From Mycoemilia scoparia (taxonomy: Eukaryota > Kickxellomycota > Kickxellomycetes > Kickxellales > Kickxellaceae): a stretch of DNA of 64,000 nt. Below, in pieces: positions 30,742-40,500 of the stretch. The DNA lies in the NCBI GenBank assembly GCA_027575805.1, contig JANBPU010000041.1:40147-104146 (forward strand), given 5' to 3'. Numbering within the stretch: the stretch's first letter is position 1; each line of letters begins with the position of its first letter. The notes beneath the pieces were generated by a model. It was not told the origin of the DNA. It did no database searches and worked only from the letters and a program-made list of their open reading frames with translations. The translations under genes and the position numbers were made by a program.

Positions 30742-31883
30742 AGAGAAAGTAGCTATACACACAAATACACACAGTTGTAGTATTTGTGTTGGTTATAGGA
30801 GTAATCTATGTTTTGTTGGTTTTATTTTTTCAAGTCTCAATTCAATAAAGAAGGATATCTGTATTGAAATATATAGGGTAAATTTTTAATTGAGATCAAA
30901 TGTATGGTGAACATTTGTAGGTCTTTGGCCTTTGGCTTAATTATAGGCTATTTGATATACAGCTTCTGAGGACCCACTTCTGTCTTAAATACTTATGAAA
31001 TCTAATTGTATATAGTCAAAGATTTTATATAGATCATTATCTATTATATTTGTTATAAATGAATCTAACTATTTTCTTTTACCCATGCTGTCTGTGAAAA
31101 ATAGATATTCACTTATTAGTTTCCTTTCCCCATTGCTGTGCTGTAGCTTCTAGCAAATTTATCTCTTACCAGAGGAAATACTATTAGTAACAAAACTAAC
31201 AGTAGTTCTACATTAAAGTTTGCATCCCTTTTCCACAATAAAATTACATATACACTGTTTTGCTTTTACTACAATTCCCCCCCCCCCCTCCTTTCTCTCT
31301 CAAATCATTTAATAACTTTGCTCTTAAACTCCTTTTAGTTTTTTATTATTCAGCATTTAAAAATATTTATAACACCTGTATCCCAAACCTTTAACTATTG
31401 AACTTTTGATAAGTATTACAATTTACAAAGTAGAAATGACGAGAATGTTAGTGTTATTTAAATGCTATAAATCAAATTACAGTAAAGATTATTTAAAACT
31501 GCGAAAATTACGGTATATATGATTATAATTCATTTTACGTCTTGCTTTAAACCTCTTTAAAGAAAATCGCAAGAGTTATCAATGTATTTGAAAGTTTATT
31601 TATTGCAGGTTATGTCTCCATTGATTTATTTTGGTTGGAATTCCTTAAAAACGTTGCCTCCTTAATCAGATTATTAACATTTCTAATCCTGAAAATTATC
31701 ACTGTGTTGACTATATATCATCATCGATAATAGTGATGAGCCTACTATGACTTTATTTTCAAAAGTTATTATCAGAATCAAGCAGAAAAATATATATATT
31801 AGTTTTACACAGATTTCAATAAAATTAAAATCTAGTTCTTCTTGCCGCTAATATCAACAGCCACTATTGCTGATACTTCAAAA
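30742..31883. other. intergenic, AT-rich
   Basis: Contains a degenerate family A-like segment at about 30888-31020 (gagatcaaatgtatgg... and gaggacccacttctg) and a C-run at 31276-31289. No coding sequence is recognised. Confidence 0.45.
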
Positions 31884-31989
31884 TACGGGTAATAATTTTT
31901 GATGGCTGAATGATTATAGGGGCAATCACAGCTAAATGGATGTTCAGTTTTACTAATAAACACTCGCCCTTCAAAAATAACCCGCTATA
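31884..31989 (+). repeat. family B MITE-like element, copy 4
   Basis: Begins tacGGGTAATAATTTTTGATGG and ends ctcgcccttcaaaaataacc. The internal part reads tgattataggggcaatcaca then gctaaatggatgttcagttt. It directly precedes the repeat unit and duplicated gene. Confidence 0.85.
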
Positions 31990-32097
31990 CAAACCTTCCT
32001 TAATTTCATTGAAATAATAAAAAAATAACCAATTGGTTAGTAAAAAACAAAAGTATAATTGATTGAGGAGTATATTTATAAATGACCGCCATTGAGT
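31988..32097 (+). repeat. single unit of the 108-bp repeat
   Basis: Matches the tandem units at 16594-16885: accttccttaatttcattga, aataaccaattggttagta, gattgaggagtat and taaatgaccgcc. Only one unit is present here against nearly three in the other copy. Confidence 0.8.
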
Positions 32098-32259
32098 TGA
32101 ATTTCTTTTTGCAAATATCTAAATGTCAGTAATCAAATGCTTTATTGTTGCGCATTTATAGTAAACATATAAAGCTACTAATGCCATTACATTTAATGAT
32201 CAGTGCCTCTTGTGTGCTTACAGCAGCAGCAGCACCAATTCAGCTTCTACCAAAATACA

Positions 32260-32272
32260 CTATAAATATAGA
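32260..32272 (+). promoter_or_regulatory. TATA box of small secreted-peptide gene, copy 2
   Basis: The same ACTATAAATATAG as in copy 1, about 97 bp before the ATG at 32365. Confidence 0.55.
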
Positions 32273-32364
32273 CAAAATTCTTCACTTTGTTTGGGGCTCA
32301 TTAACAACCTTGGATATTTCTATTCTTTTCTTCGTCATCAGAATTCTCACTATCAAGCTTCGAA

Positions 32365-32619
32365 ATGAAACTCATCAGCGCCGTTGTTTTGACTGCTCTT
32401 GCTACTACTGCTTTCAGTGCCGTTTCCATCACTGCCCAAGGCAATGGAAAGAACAAGAAAGGTCCGTTAACTCTTGACCCTAGACATGTTGCCGCTCTCG
32501 CTGCTCTCAGAACGTCATTGAACAAACAGCAAGCTCAGACCATGGGACTTATCGATGTCCTTCTAGGTAACACTCTAGGTGATCTTAAGAATATCTTCAA
32601 ACAAACCACCTCTTTCTAG
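32365..32619 (+). CDS. small secreted peptide precursor, 84 aa (longer duplicate)
   Basis: Paralogue of the 17419 gene. It has an almost identical signal peptide (MKLISAVVLTALATTAFSAV) and mature start (QGNGKNKKGPLTLDPRHVAA). The C-terminus differs: DVLLGNTLGDLKNIFKQTTS then F, instead of the GLLGGLLGGL ending. The mature chain of about 60 residues is Lys-containing and helix-prone. Dibasic KK could be a processing site (inference). Function unknown; no cysteines. The duplicated promoter and coding parts are conserved to the same degree as the flanks, so selection cannot be judged. A family B element follows 120 bp downstream. Confidence 0.75.
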   Translation: MKLISAVVLTALATTAFSAVSITAQGNGKNKKGPLTLDPRHVAALAALRTSLNKQQAQTMGLIDVLLGNTLGDLKNIFKQTTSF

Positions 32620-32737
32620 ATAGCTGGTATTTAAATTTTCGGTCACACTGATTGAGTAGTGCATTGTCTCAATACAAATAATTATTATTATAAAACAGAG
32701 AATACCAAATATTACTTTTAATTAAGTAATTATCTCC

Positions 32738-32860
32738 CGTATGAATGATAGCTTTTGGATGGTACCTTTTGGTGGTTAGTGTTTATAGGTGCAACCACAG
32801 CCAAGTGGATGTCCAGTTTTACTAATGAACTTTCACTCTTCAAAAAGTATTGCCCATATA
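32738..32860 (+). repeat. family B MITE-like element, copy 5 (diverged left end)
   Basis: The right end is ttcaaaaagtattgcccata. The internal part is gtgtttataggtgcaaccac then agccaagtggatgtccagtt. The left end is degenerate (gtatgaatgatagcttttgg). It lies immediately after the segmental duplication. Confidence 0.75.
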
Positions 32861-33707
32861 GTATATTATTTTCATATTTATCAAGTTCTAAGGAATCTCC
32901 ATTATTATCATTTGATATAATTTAATTGCTTTTTTTGAAATATGAATCATTATAGCTACAGACCATAACAAAATGCGGCATTAATTCCTTTACATTTAAC
33001 TGAACACACTATACATGCATTCTGTTCACTGCCAAAGCGACAATTGTCAAAGGAGTTATTGTTCTGGCAAAAAAATAAAAGATAAAAGTAAAGAAATGGG
33101 AGGAGATAATCGGATGCACAAAACTAATTACAAACGAATGCATTATAATTCACACACACACACACATACAGAACCCAACAAAATCAATGACAAAGACTCT
33201 ATGTGAAATCCCTTAGGCATGCATTAATCAGCACAATTCCTGCTCTCTGTCTGTCTTTCTATGCCTATTCTGGCTTGTGCGCATGTCCCCGTGCGCGTGG
33301 TAGGGCCAATAAAACACTCACACACCATCACATGATTCCTGATTCATGTCTGGTACTTTGAGATTATCATTGGCACACAGAATCTAATCTCTCAGTAGCC
33401 TCCATGCTCTTTGTTGATGGTAATAATAAGTTTCCCTTGCCCAATTCCAAAATATTGTAGTCTTTGTACTTGATCAAATATATCCCAGCAATTACAGACG
33501 CACAGAGCCACAGCTGCTGCCATATGGTTGCTATAACATTTGTCTTGGAGAAAAAAAAGGTATTTAAACAGTGGCCTGTCATCCCAGGTCGAGATTCTTT
33601 ACAACATCTTTTCTTTTCTCTCTCTCTCTCCCTCTCTCCAAGAGTCCACCACCATATCCAACATTATTTGCTAATCTAACTCGTCTATCCGACACCACAC
33701 CTCCGAA
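32861..33707. other. intergenic, upstream of the SDR gene
   Basis: Contains a CA tract (33151-33167) and a CT-rich leader (33612-33640) just before the SDR ATG. The sequence gtatttaaacag near 33559 could serve as a core promoter. No gene is seen. Confidence 0.45.
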
Positions 33708-34622
33708 ATGAGCAACCCCAGTTCTTCTTCTCCTTCGGCTGATCAACCCCAGCAGCACTTCTCGCACGTTCCTCCACCACCCACTGCTGAGGAGGTCGCC
33801 AAGGCTATTGCCGAATCCAAGGCCAAATACCCCGAATCAACCAAGCCCAGAGACTTTCTTTCCTCCTTCCGCGTTGACGGCAAAGTAGCCGTAATAACTG
33901 GCGGCGCTGGCGGCCTAGGCTTCTCGATGGCCGAATCTCTGTGCTCAGTGGGTCTCAGCGGAATCGCCATCCTTGACGTAGTCGAAGAATCGGGGCGCAA
34001 AGCAGCCCAGAAGCTCAACGACATTTACAAGCTCGACGCCAAATTCTACCAAGTCGATGTCCGCAACTCAGATCAGGTCAACAAAGTGATCGACCAGGTA
34101 GTCGAGGATTTGGGGTCGGTCGATATCCTTGTGAACTCAGCCGGTGTCGCAGACCTTGTTAAGGCCGAAGACTACCCCGAAGACAAGTTTAAGCGGGTAG
34201 TTGACATCAACCTGAACGGCTCGTTCTTAGTGGCCCAAGCTTGTGCGCGCCATATGATCGAGGCAAAGAAGGGTGGGAGCATCGTGTTTATAGCGTCGAT
34301 GTCTGCATCGATTGTTAACTGGCCCCAGCCCCAATGTGCCTACAATGCATCCAAGGCTGGCGTTGTGCATCTGATGAAGTCCTTGGCAGCTGAGTGGGCG
34401 GTTTATGGAATTCGCTGTAACTCGATCTCGCCAGGCTACATGGATACGGCGTTGAACAGGGCCTATCACACATTGTTTACCCAATGGCGCGATAGAACGC
34501 CCCAGGGAAGATTAGGAGCGCCCGATGAATTGTGTGGTGCGACTATCTGGCTTGCATCGCCTGCAAGTGCCTTTTGTACAGGGTCTGATATTATTATTGA
34601 TGGCGGCTATACTACATTGTAA
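33708..34622 (+). CDS. short-chain dehydrogenase/reductase, D-arabinitol dehydrogenase/sorbose reductase-like, 304 aa
   Basis: Classical SDR with all key motifs: cofactor-binding TGGAGGLG near residue 62, NSAGV (equivalent of NAG) near 142, a catalytic serine within IASMSAS near 197-200, YNASK with Tyr212 and Lys216, and a C-terminal IDGGYTTL. An Asp at the end of the second strand (ILDVVEE) suggests NAD rather than NADP. Overall it resembles fungal D-arabinitol 2-dehydrogenases and L-xylulose/sorbose reductases, which interconvert polyols and ketoses in the cytosol. The exact substrate is inference. A 60-residue N-terminal extension is Ser/Pro/Gln-rich and continues into AEEVAKAIAESKAKYP. 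Codon use is richer in C/G-ending codons than in neighbouring genes, suggesting high expression. AATAAA occurs about 135 bp downstream. Confidence 0.85.
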   Translation: MSNPSSSSPSADQPQQHFSHVPPPPTAEEVAKAIAESKAKYPESTKPRDFLSSFRVDGKVAVITGGAGGLGFSMAESLCSVGLSGIAILDVVEESGRKAAQKLNDIYKLDAKFYQVDVRNSDQVNKVIDQVVEDLGSVDILVNSAGVADLVKAEDYPEDKFKRVVDINLNGSFLVAQACARHMIEAKKGGSIVFIASMSASIVNWPQPQCAYNASKAGVVHLMKSLAAEWAVYGIRCNSISPGYMDTALNRAYHTLFTQWRDRTPQGRLGAPDELCGATIWLASPASAFCTGSDIIIDGGYTTL

Positions 34623-35410
34623 GAAAGATGGCCGACTATTATTGCACTTTTTGCTGGCCAATATCAAATTACTTTATTATTATTATTTTTGTTATTGTTC
34701 TACTCTGGTTTTGTTAAGGCAGTTTGGAGTATCTTTTATTCCCTTTGTTTTTAAACAATAAAGTCATTTATATAAAGTAGTACATACATCTTCGATGATT
34801 TTGAATCTATCATGTCTTTATTCATTTATACTACTATTGTGCTGGGTCATTAAAAGCTGGTTTGGACTTTTTAGATGGGCTGCACTATTGCACCACACCA
34901 ACAAGAACGACCCCCACTATGCATATATGGGAAATTTGTTTTGTAAAAAAAGGATAACCTCTGTTAAAGGGCATTCAGAGCATCAGATGCTTGTGTGACT
35001 GGTAAAAAAATTAGGGTCTTTATTATAATGATGAGTGCTTGCGTGTGCACATACATATGTGCACCCCTACCCTGAGTCATTTCTCGGCAAGCAAGGTTAA
35101 AAGAAAAGTGAAGAAGGGAGAGAAGGAGAGAGAAGGAGAGAGAGAGAGAGAGAGAGAGACCCCACTTTTGTCGTATGATTGACTATATAGAATATTTACA
35201 TGGTCTTTGATGCAAGGATCACTACAAAAATGGCATAAGCATTGTGAACTTTAATGGCGATCAATGCACGGCTACATTGTGCCAATAGCAAACGACATCC
35301 CAGCAACATGTGCGTGCTCATAACCAAGACTAATTACGATTTTACTAAGTCTCATAGTTTAACTCTAATGGATAAAATAGTATCAAGCCAACATTGCTAA
35401 GCAAAGAATG
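34623..35410. other. intergenic between convergent genes
   Basis: Holds the SDR 3' UTR and a GA tract (35120-35159). No gene is recognised. Confidence 0.5.
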
Positions 35411-35552
35411 TGTATGTCTGGTGAGATTTCACTAGCAATCAAATCTATGGTAGGCAGAAATGGGTCCTCATCAGATTTTAGTTCAATTATCAGTAATTTG
35501 ATAGGCAACTCCCAAGGGCCCATTTTGCTCAAAGCCCTGTGAACTTTGGCCA
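35411..35552 (-). repeat. family A dispersed element
   Basis: Reverse orientation: gGTGAGATTTCACTAGCAATC, aaatctatggtaggcagaaa, gggtcctcatcagatttta, gggcccattttgctcaaag and ccctgtgaactttggccat. It is one of the least diverged copies and abuts a family B element. Confidence 0.85.
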
Positions 35553-35675
35553 TGTTGGTGGTTATTTTTAAAGAACTAAATTAATACTATCGATGATAAT
35601 GTAGACTGGTCAATATGAAGGTTGAAACTGGCCTACTAGTAAAACTTAGTAGCCCTTCAAAAATAATGATCCATG
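35551..35675 (+). repeat. family B MITE-like element, copy 6 (variant interior)
   Basis: Ends ggtggttatttttaaagaac and tagcccttcaaaaataatga. The interior (gactggtcaatatgaaggtt, gaaactggcctactagtaaa) matches copy 7 but not the other copies, defining a sub-family. Confidence 0.75.
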
Positions 35676-35817
35676 TTTGTGTTTGTGAAAATAGAATAAA
35701 AAATAAACAAAAAAGAATTATTAAAATAAAACAAACAGAAAAAATAAGTATTTGGAAAAACCTCTACTCTACGATATCACATTTCATTCATCAAAGCAAA
35801 CAGCAGCCTACACCCTA

Positions 35818-38800
35818 TTAATCCTCTTGCTCCTGCATCTCTTGTTCACGCTGTTCATCTTCTTCCTCTCTGGTCATTGGGCACCCAGATGGTCTTTTAT
35901 CTTCATTCAATTTACCCGTAATATCCCAAAACACACCCAAATGTTGACCCGTATTCCACAAGTGTAGCTTAATAACCCTGGCTTTATCTTTAAGTGCAAC
36001 TTGATCGCGATGAGCAAGGACCCTAGATTCTGTTCCATCTGGACCATGCAATGACAAGATATATGACCACGATGGACCTCCAGCGTTTTCAATTGCTTTG
36101 ATTAAACAATCTTCTTCTTCCTTTGTCCATCTTTTTCTTCTTTGTTTTGGTCGAGGGAGTGGCGGGGATCGATCATCCAAGTGATATTGCGATTTCTGTG
36201 GACGTGGTGGAGCATTTTGTGCGACTGGTTGTGACTGTTTTGTGGCTGGTTCATGCTCATCTTCCCCAAGCCACTCGCCATCACTGTCGTTATCATTATT
36301 TTCCAAAGCTGGTAAATCCGACGCATCATATGAATCCCGAATACCCTGACGAACCTGTTCTGTATGATTTGGTGAAGCTCTGGATGTTTGGTTTTTAGAT
36401 GATGTTGATGCAACGCCATAACCTGTGGGTGGAGGAGGGGAGGGAGGTGGTGTTGTTCTACTATTAACTTCACGGCCTCCCAAACTCTTGTAACCAGCTT
36501 CGATTCTAGACCGATGCTTATGGCTACTAACTTCTGTCCCCAATGCTCTTTTACTACCTCTATTTCCTGTCTGTGTTTCTGACTCGTCACTAAAACCCAT
36601 GGCTCTTGATGTTAATGGTGAAAGTAAAGCATCGTCGCCAGTAGACAACCCCAAACCATAGTCACCATCATCATCGTCTCTTTGGTGTTGCTGTGAAGCT
36701 TCTTCTGGTCTATTCGTCGTTCTATTTTCAATACTTGAACTCATAGCATCAAAGATTTCTTGTTGATGTTGAACTAACTCTGGGCTAGAAAGCTCTTCAA
36801 ACGCCGACATAAATGTTTTAAAAGCCGTATATAATACATTCTTTGCCTTTTTCATTTTTTCTTGTTTGAGTTTTTGCTGGCGGTTAAATTCTTGGAGTCG
36901 CTTTTCTTTAGCTGCTGCTGTTTCTTGAGATGGCTTCCCAAACTGAAGTTTCCAACTTTGGTGTTGTTGGCCGGGTACATCTGGTGGACCAATGTCCTTA
37001 AGGAGCGACTCGATACCAGAATTAGCGTGGTATTCACGGATTAGAGCTGCAGTCTTTTGGACAGGTAATGATTTTCCTTTTCCGGGACTACGAATTTTAC
37101 TTGGAGAGGATTGCTGGTGGGTTTGGTGTGGTTTGGCAGAATGTGGGCTAAGCAAAGACTTTGAAAACATTGGTGTAGTACCCTTTTGATGGTGCTCCTG
37201 TTGTTGGCGTTGTGGAGAAGTAAGTGCTGATGACGCTCCTTCAATGAAGCTGAATTCACGCTGAGCAGGCGTTAAGTCCATTTGAGAAGAATCTTTTAAA
37301 GAGTCTTCTGACGCATGACTAATCGACTCACAATGTTGTTGTTGTTGCTGACTTTGTTGTAATTGAGAATTGTTTGCAGAGGAAGTGGTAGAAGGAATTT
37401 GCTGACGCAACAAGGTAGGAATTTCTTGAAGAGATTTAAGATCTTTGACTACAATTTTTCCAAGGAAGTCTGTCGCAGCCTCTATAATCCTATCGTATGA
37501 ATAATTTTCTTTGACATAATCGTAGTCTCTAATCATCAAAATAGACTGAACATTCAAGAGCTCAGACATTAAATATTCAACAGCATGGTTTCCATCATAC
37601 TCCTTATCTTCTTCTTCTTCTTCTGACCCGTCATCTACATCCTCATGGCTTTTTGGCTTATGGTCAACAATTTTTGCCAAATATTCGCGATCAAGACCAT
37701 CAATTTCTTTAGATAACATTGCAAGATGATCCTTATTTTTTGCCTTTACCACAAGGTGTAAAGCAATCAGCGAAACAATCAAATCCAAGGCTTCTTTGCC
37801 ACGCATCTTCTGTGGCAATATCCAAGTATAAAAGACCTCGACAAACTTGAGTATACCCCAAGACAGGTCTTCTGTTGTACAACTGGCTGGAGTGACCGAA
37901 GAAACAGATTTGAATGATTTCCTGGTGCTAACATCACGGTTTGACCGCAGTAGTTCGGGGTAATGTAAAAGACAGTATGCGGTCAAGAAGTTAGAGCGTT
38001 TGTAAACATACCAAGGAATGAGGGCTTTATTTGGACTTGCTATATTTCCAAGACTACTACTAGCACCGAGTCCTGTGGTGGCGGGGTCCGGAAGCAGCAT
38101 AAGCTCATGGCCCATGTAACGTACTTTGGATTCCATGTTTTTGGCAATCAGCTCGCGGAAAGCATCTTTGTGAAGACCTTTTTGTTTATCTTGTATTGGC
38201 GATTTAAATAACTGTACGACTCTTGAAAATAAATTGCGGTCAGAAGCTGAGAGCGAAGAATTGGCACTTTGAATCAGTGTGGATGTTTGATCATTCTCTC
38301 CAAAGTACTTTTCAAAAATAAAGTATAGAGCTGAAAAGACCTCATAGTCTATAAGTTGGCATTGGACAAGACTGGGAGGCACTGAAGGCTCTTCTATCTG
38401 GACAGTAGTATCCTTATGAGTAGTTGTCAAATCTATTTCTTCTACATTTGAATTTGTGTTGCCATTATCTTCCTTGTTATCGCTGTTGCTGTCATTCTCG
38501 TCGTCGCTTTCTACAATAGCATTTCGTTTTTTTACTGGACTCTTATCAAGAATATCATCACCCATTCTTTTCTCTTTTGGAGGAATTGGAAACTGAAACT
38601 CACTATCATCACCACTGCTATCACTGTTACTATTGTCCGATAATGGACCAAAGACGCCAGACATTCTCTTTATACCAATAAGTTCATCAATTTTGCTTTT
38701 TATATCATGTAATGATTTGCTTGGAGAGGCACTTTTAAAGATGCTGCTTCTTCTTCTGGATGGTATTGGCTGTGTCGATGGTTTTCTGGTAGGCGACTGT

Positions 38801-39333
38801 TGTTCGTATTTATGACCTTTGTTAGTTAACATAGATGTAGCCCTCCTTGTCACTGGTGGTTGAGACCTTGGTGGAGGGACTCTGGCTAGCATCGACTGGT
38901 CGCTCATAAGGGGTAACTTTAGCTTGCTATTGGAACCAGGCAAATTATTAGCTTTTCCTACTTTGGGACTGCTTATGGAGTTGTCAGTTGACTTTGTTGA
39001 TGGAGAATATTGCGACGACTCTTCCTCTCTCTGGCTTTCTTCGATGAGGTCTTGAGAAGGAAGCGATAAATATTTCTCTGGCTTATTATTCTGGGGACTG
39101 GTACTTTTATTATATTTTCTAGGCCTTCCTCTTCCTCTTTTTGGACTTTCAAAGTTTTCTCTATCACTATCATCTTGCTCGTTACCAACTTTATCCTTCC
39201 CAAACTCCCTGCCCAAGCCAGAAGAAGCACTCCTTTTGATACTTCTGGTAGATGGGGGCGAAGTACCACGACCACGCCTGCTACTCCCACGAGTTACTGC
39301 GGCTGTTTGTTTCTTTCCTCGAATACGACCCAT
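35818..39333 (-). CDS. TRF/Taz1-like telomere-binding protein, TRFH plus telobox Myb, 1171 aa
   Basis: A C-terminal Myb domain at residues about 1060-1115 reads RRKRWTKEEEDCLIKAIENA, then WSYILSLHGPDG and the telobox-type third helix VALKDKARVIKLHLW. This helix (consensus VDLKDKWR) binds double-stranded telomeric repeats. A helical region at about 320-640 (LIDYEVFSALYFIFEKYFGE, ... FYTWILPQKMRGKEALDLIV) fits the TRF-homology dimerisation domain. The overall plan matches S. pombe Taz1 and vertebrate TRF1/2, which organise shelterin, protect chromosome ends and limit telomerase. The N-terminal 300 residues are basic, Ser/Pro-rich and contain an AT-hook-like GRGRPRK. Linkers contain Gln runs and an acidic block. 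It is longer than Taz1 (663 aa) mainly through disordered linkers. It is a single exon as read. The start is the first Met (MGRIRGKKQ), and unseen upstream exons cannot be excluded. Confidence 0.85.
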   Translation of the reverse strand: MGRIRGKKQTAAVTRGSSRRGRGTSPPSTRSIKRSASSGLGREFGKDKVGNEQDDSDRENFESPKRGRGRPRKYNKSTSPQNNKPEKYLSLPSQDLIEESQREEESSQYSPSTKSTDNSISSPKVGKANNLPGSNSKLKLPLMSDQSMLARVPPPRSQPPVTRRATSMLTNKGHKYEQQSPTRKPSTQPIPSRRRSSIFKSASPSKSLHDIKSKIDELIGIKRMSGVFGPLSDNSNSDSSGDDSEFQFPIPPKEKRMGDDILDKSPVKKRNAIVESDDENDSNSDNKEDNGNTNSNVEEIDLTTTHKDTTVQIEEPSVPPSLVQCQLIDYEVFSALYFIFEKYFGENDQTSTLIQSANSSLSASDRNLFSRVVQLFKSPIQDKQKGLHKDAFRELIAKNMESKVRYMGHELMLLPDPATTGLGASSSLGNIASPNKALIPWYVYKRSNFLTAYCLLHYPELLRSNRDVSTRKSFKSVSSVTPASCTTEDLSWGILKFVEVFYTWILPQKMRGKEALDLIVSLIALHLVVKAKNKDHLAMLSKEIDGLDREYLAKIVDHKPKSHEDVDDGSEEEEEDKEYDGNHAVEYLMSELLNVQSILMIRDYDYVKENYSYDRIIEAATDFLGKIVVKDLKSLQEIPTLLRQQIPSTTSSANNSQLQQSQQQQQHCESISHASEDSLKDSSQMDLTPAQREFSFIEGASSALTSPQRQQQEHHQKGTTPMFSKSLLSPHSAKPHQTHQQSSPSKIRSPGKGKSLPVQKTAALIREYHANSGIESLLKDIGPPDVPGQQHQSWKLQFGKPSQETAAAKEKRLQEFNRQQKLKQEKMKKAKNVLYTAFKTFMSAFEELSSPELVQHQQEIFDAMSSSIENRTTNRPEEASQQHQRDDDDGDYGLGLSTGDDALLSPLTSRAMGFSDESETQTGNRGSKRALGTEVSSHKHRSRIEAGYKSLGGREVNSRTTPPPSPPPPTGYGVASTSSKNQTSRASPNHTEQVRQGIRDSYDASDLPALENNDNDSDGEWLGEDEHEPATKQSQPVAQNAPPRPQKSQYHLDDRSPPLPRPKQRRKRWTKEEEDCLIKAIENAGGPSWSYILSLHGPDGTESRVLAHRDQVALKDKARVIKLHLWNTGQHLGVFWDITGKLNEDKRPSGCPMTREEEDEQREQEMQEQED

Positions 39334-40106
39334 ATATGTTAAATTGGAAAGGAGTTAAATTTATTAACCAGAAAATAGGTGTTTGATAAAGAGAAAAGGG
39401 CTTTTGCGTGTGGGTGTTTGGATTTAGGGGTAGGTCTGTTTGTGTATGTGTGTGTTTCATGGACTGAAGAATGAAGGACATTGTGGTGATAGGGGAATGC
39501 GAGGCTTTCTATAGCCTTCACAAACATACCCCTAATTCTTCAATACTACTACTGCTGCTAGTATTACTGGTTTCACACGCGTCATTCCTTGCGTTTTCTT
39601 TGCAAAGGCTTTTGATTGGATTAGGTGTTTTTGGCTTCATACTTTATAATGATGGTGGTGATGAATAACAGGTAGTATGCAGGCAAAACTTTCCTTAATT
39701 GTTTTGAAATAATAAAGCGTGAGGTTGGTTGAGAAGGAGGAGGAGGAGGAAAATAAAAGTAATTGTAAGATTTCTGAGAATTAACTTTGGCCCGATGGAC
39801 CTTTAAACAAAAAAAAGTAGGGTTCTGGATATTTACCTAGTTGGTATATTATCAAGTGTCTTTTATGTGCTTGACAGTTGCCTACGATAGTATAGTGGAG
39901 TTTGTGTTGTTCAAAGCTGGCCACAACAATAAAACGAAGTTGTTTAAAAATAAAAAGTAAAGCAAAGGAAGAGTTGGAAATAAAAAACATCTTGAAAAAG
40001 TAGAAGATGAGCTCCATAAAAACCTAATGCTAGGAGTTGCTGATATATATGCTATGTAGAAAGTTATTCTAAATACAAACAATACACAGGAATTACCACC
40101 TTATAG
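39334..40106. other. intergenic, upstream of the telomere-protein gene
   Basis: AT-rich, with a short (GGA)n tract at 39733-39751. No gene or repeat is recognised. Confidence 0.5.
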
Positions 40107-40232
40107 CATATGGGTGGTTATTTTTGAACGGCTAAAAGTATAGTATACATGAAAATATAGGCTGGCCAATATGCAAGTTGAAACTGGCCTACCAGCAAAA
40201 ATTAGTAGCCCTTCAAAAATAGCGATCCATAT
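40107..40232 (+). repeat. family B MITE-like element, copy 7 (variant interior)
   Basis: Begins CATATGGGTGGTTATTTTTG and ends cccttcaaaaatagcgatcc then atatg. The interior (ggctggccaatatgcaagtt, gaaactggcctaccagcaaa) is shared only with copy 6. Confidence 0.85.
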
Positions 40233-40336
40233 GGGCAATAATTTTTGAAGGGTGCATGTTGATAGGGGAAACCACAGCCAAGTGAATGTCCAGTTTTACT
40301 AGTAAACTTTCACCCTTCAAAAATAGCGATCCATAT
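40229..40336 (+). repeat. family B MITE-like element, copy 8
   Basis: Begins CATATGGGCAATAATTTTTG, then aagggtg, and ends tcacccttcaaaaatagcga then tccatat. It shares its left CATATG with the right end of copy 7, so the two are head-to-tail neighbours from different sub-families. Confidence 0.9.
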
Positions 40337-40337
40337 A

Positions 40338-40500
40338 ACAGAGTCTCCCTTGAAGGTGTACCAGAACAATACCCTCGATAATAGTCAATAATATACCAGA
40401 CTTTAGCTAAAGTGTATAACTCGTGGACTGATTTTGCAGGGAATGTATGATGGTATCAACTTGTTTCCTTTCAATGGAGAATTTGCCATATGCGCCCATG
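40338..40500 (+). repeat. dispersed coding-like fragment, copy 2
   Basis: Diverged copy of 26112-26300: cttgaaggtgtaccagaaca, ataccctcgataata, agctaaagtgtataact and gcagggaatgtatga. One frame preserves VPEQYPR, then two stops, then SIIYQTLAKVYNSWTDFAGN. It starts right at the end of a family B element. Confidence 0.5.

Larger units (their letters stand above)
32095..32740 (+). repeat. segmental duplication, copy 2
   Basis: Counterpart of 17130-17790 with the same order of promoter, peptide gene and 3' region. It differs by scattered substitutions and a shorter GCA/ACA repeat. Confidence 0.85.
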
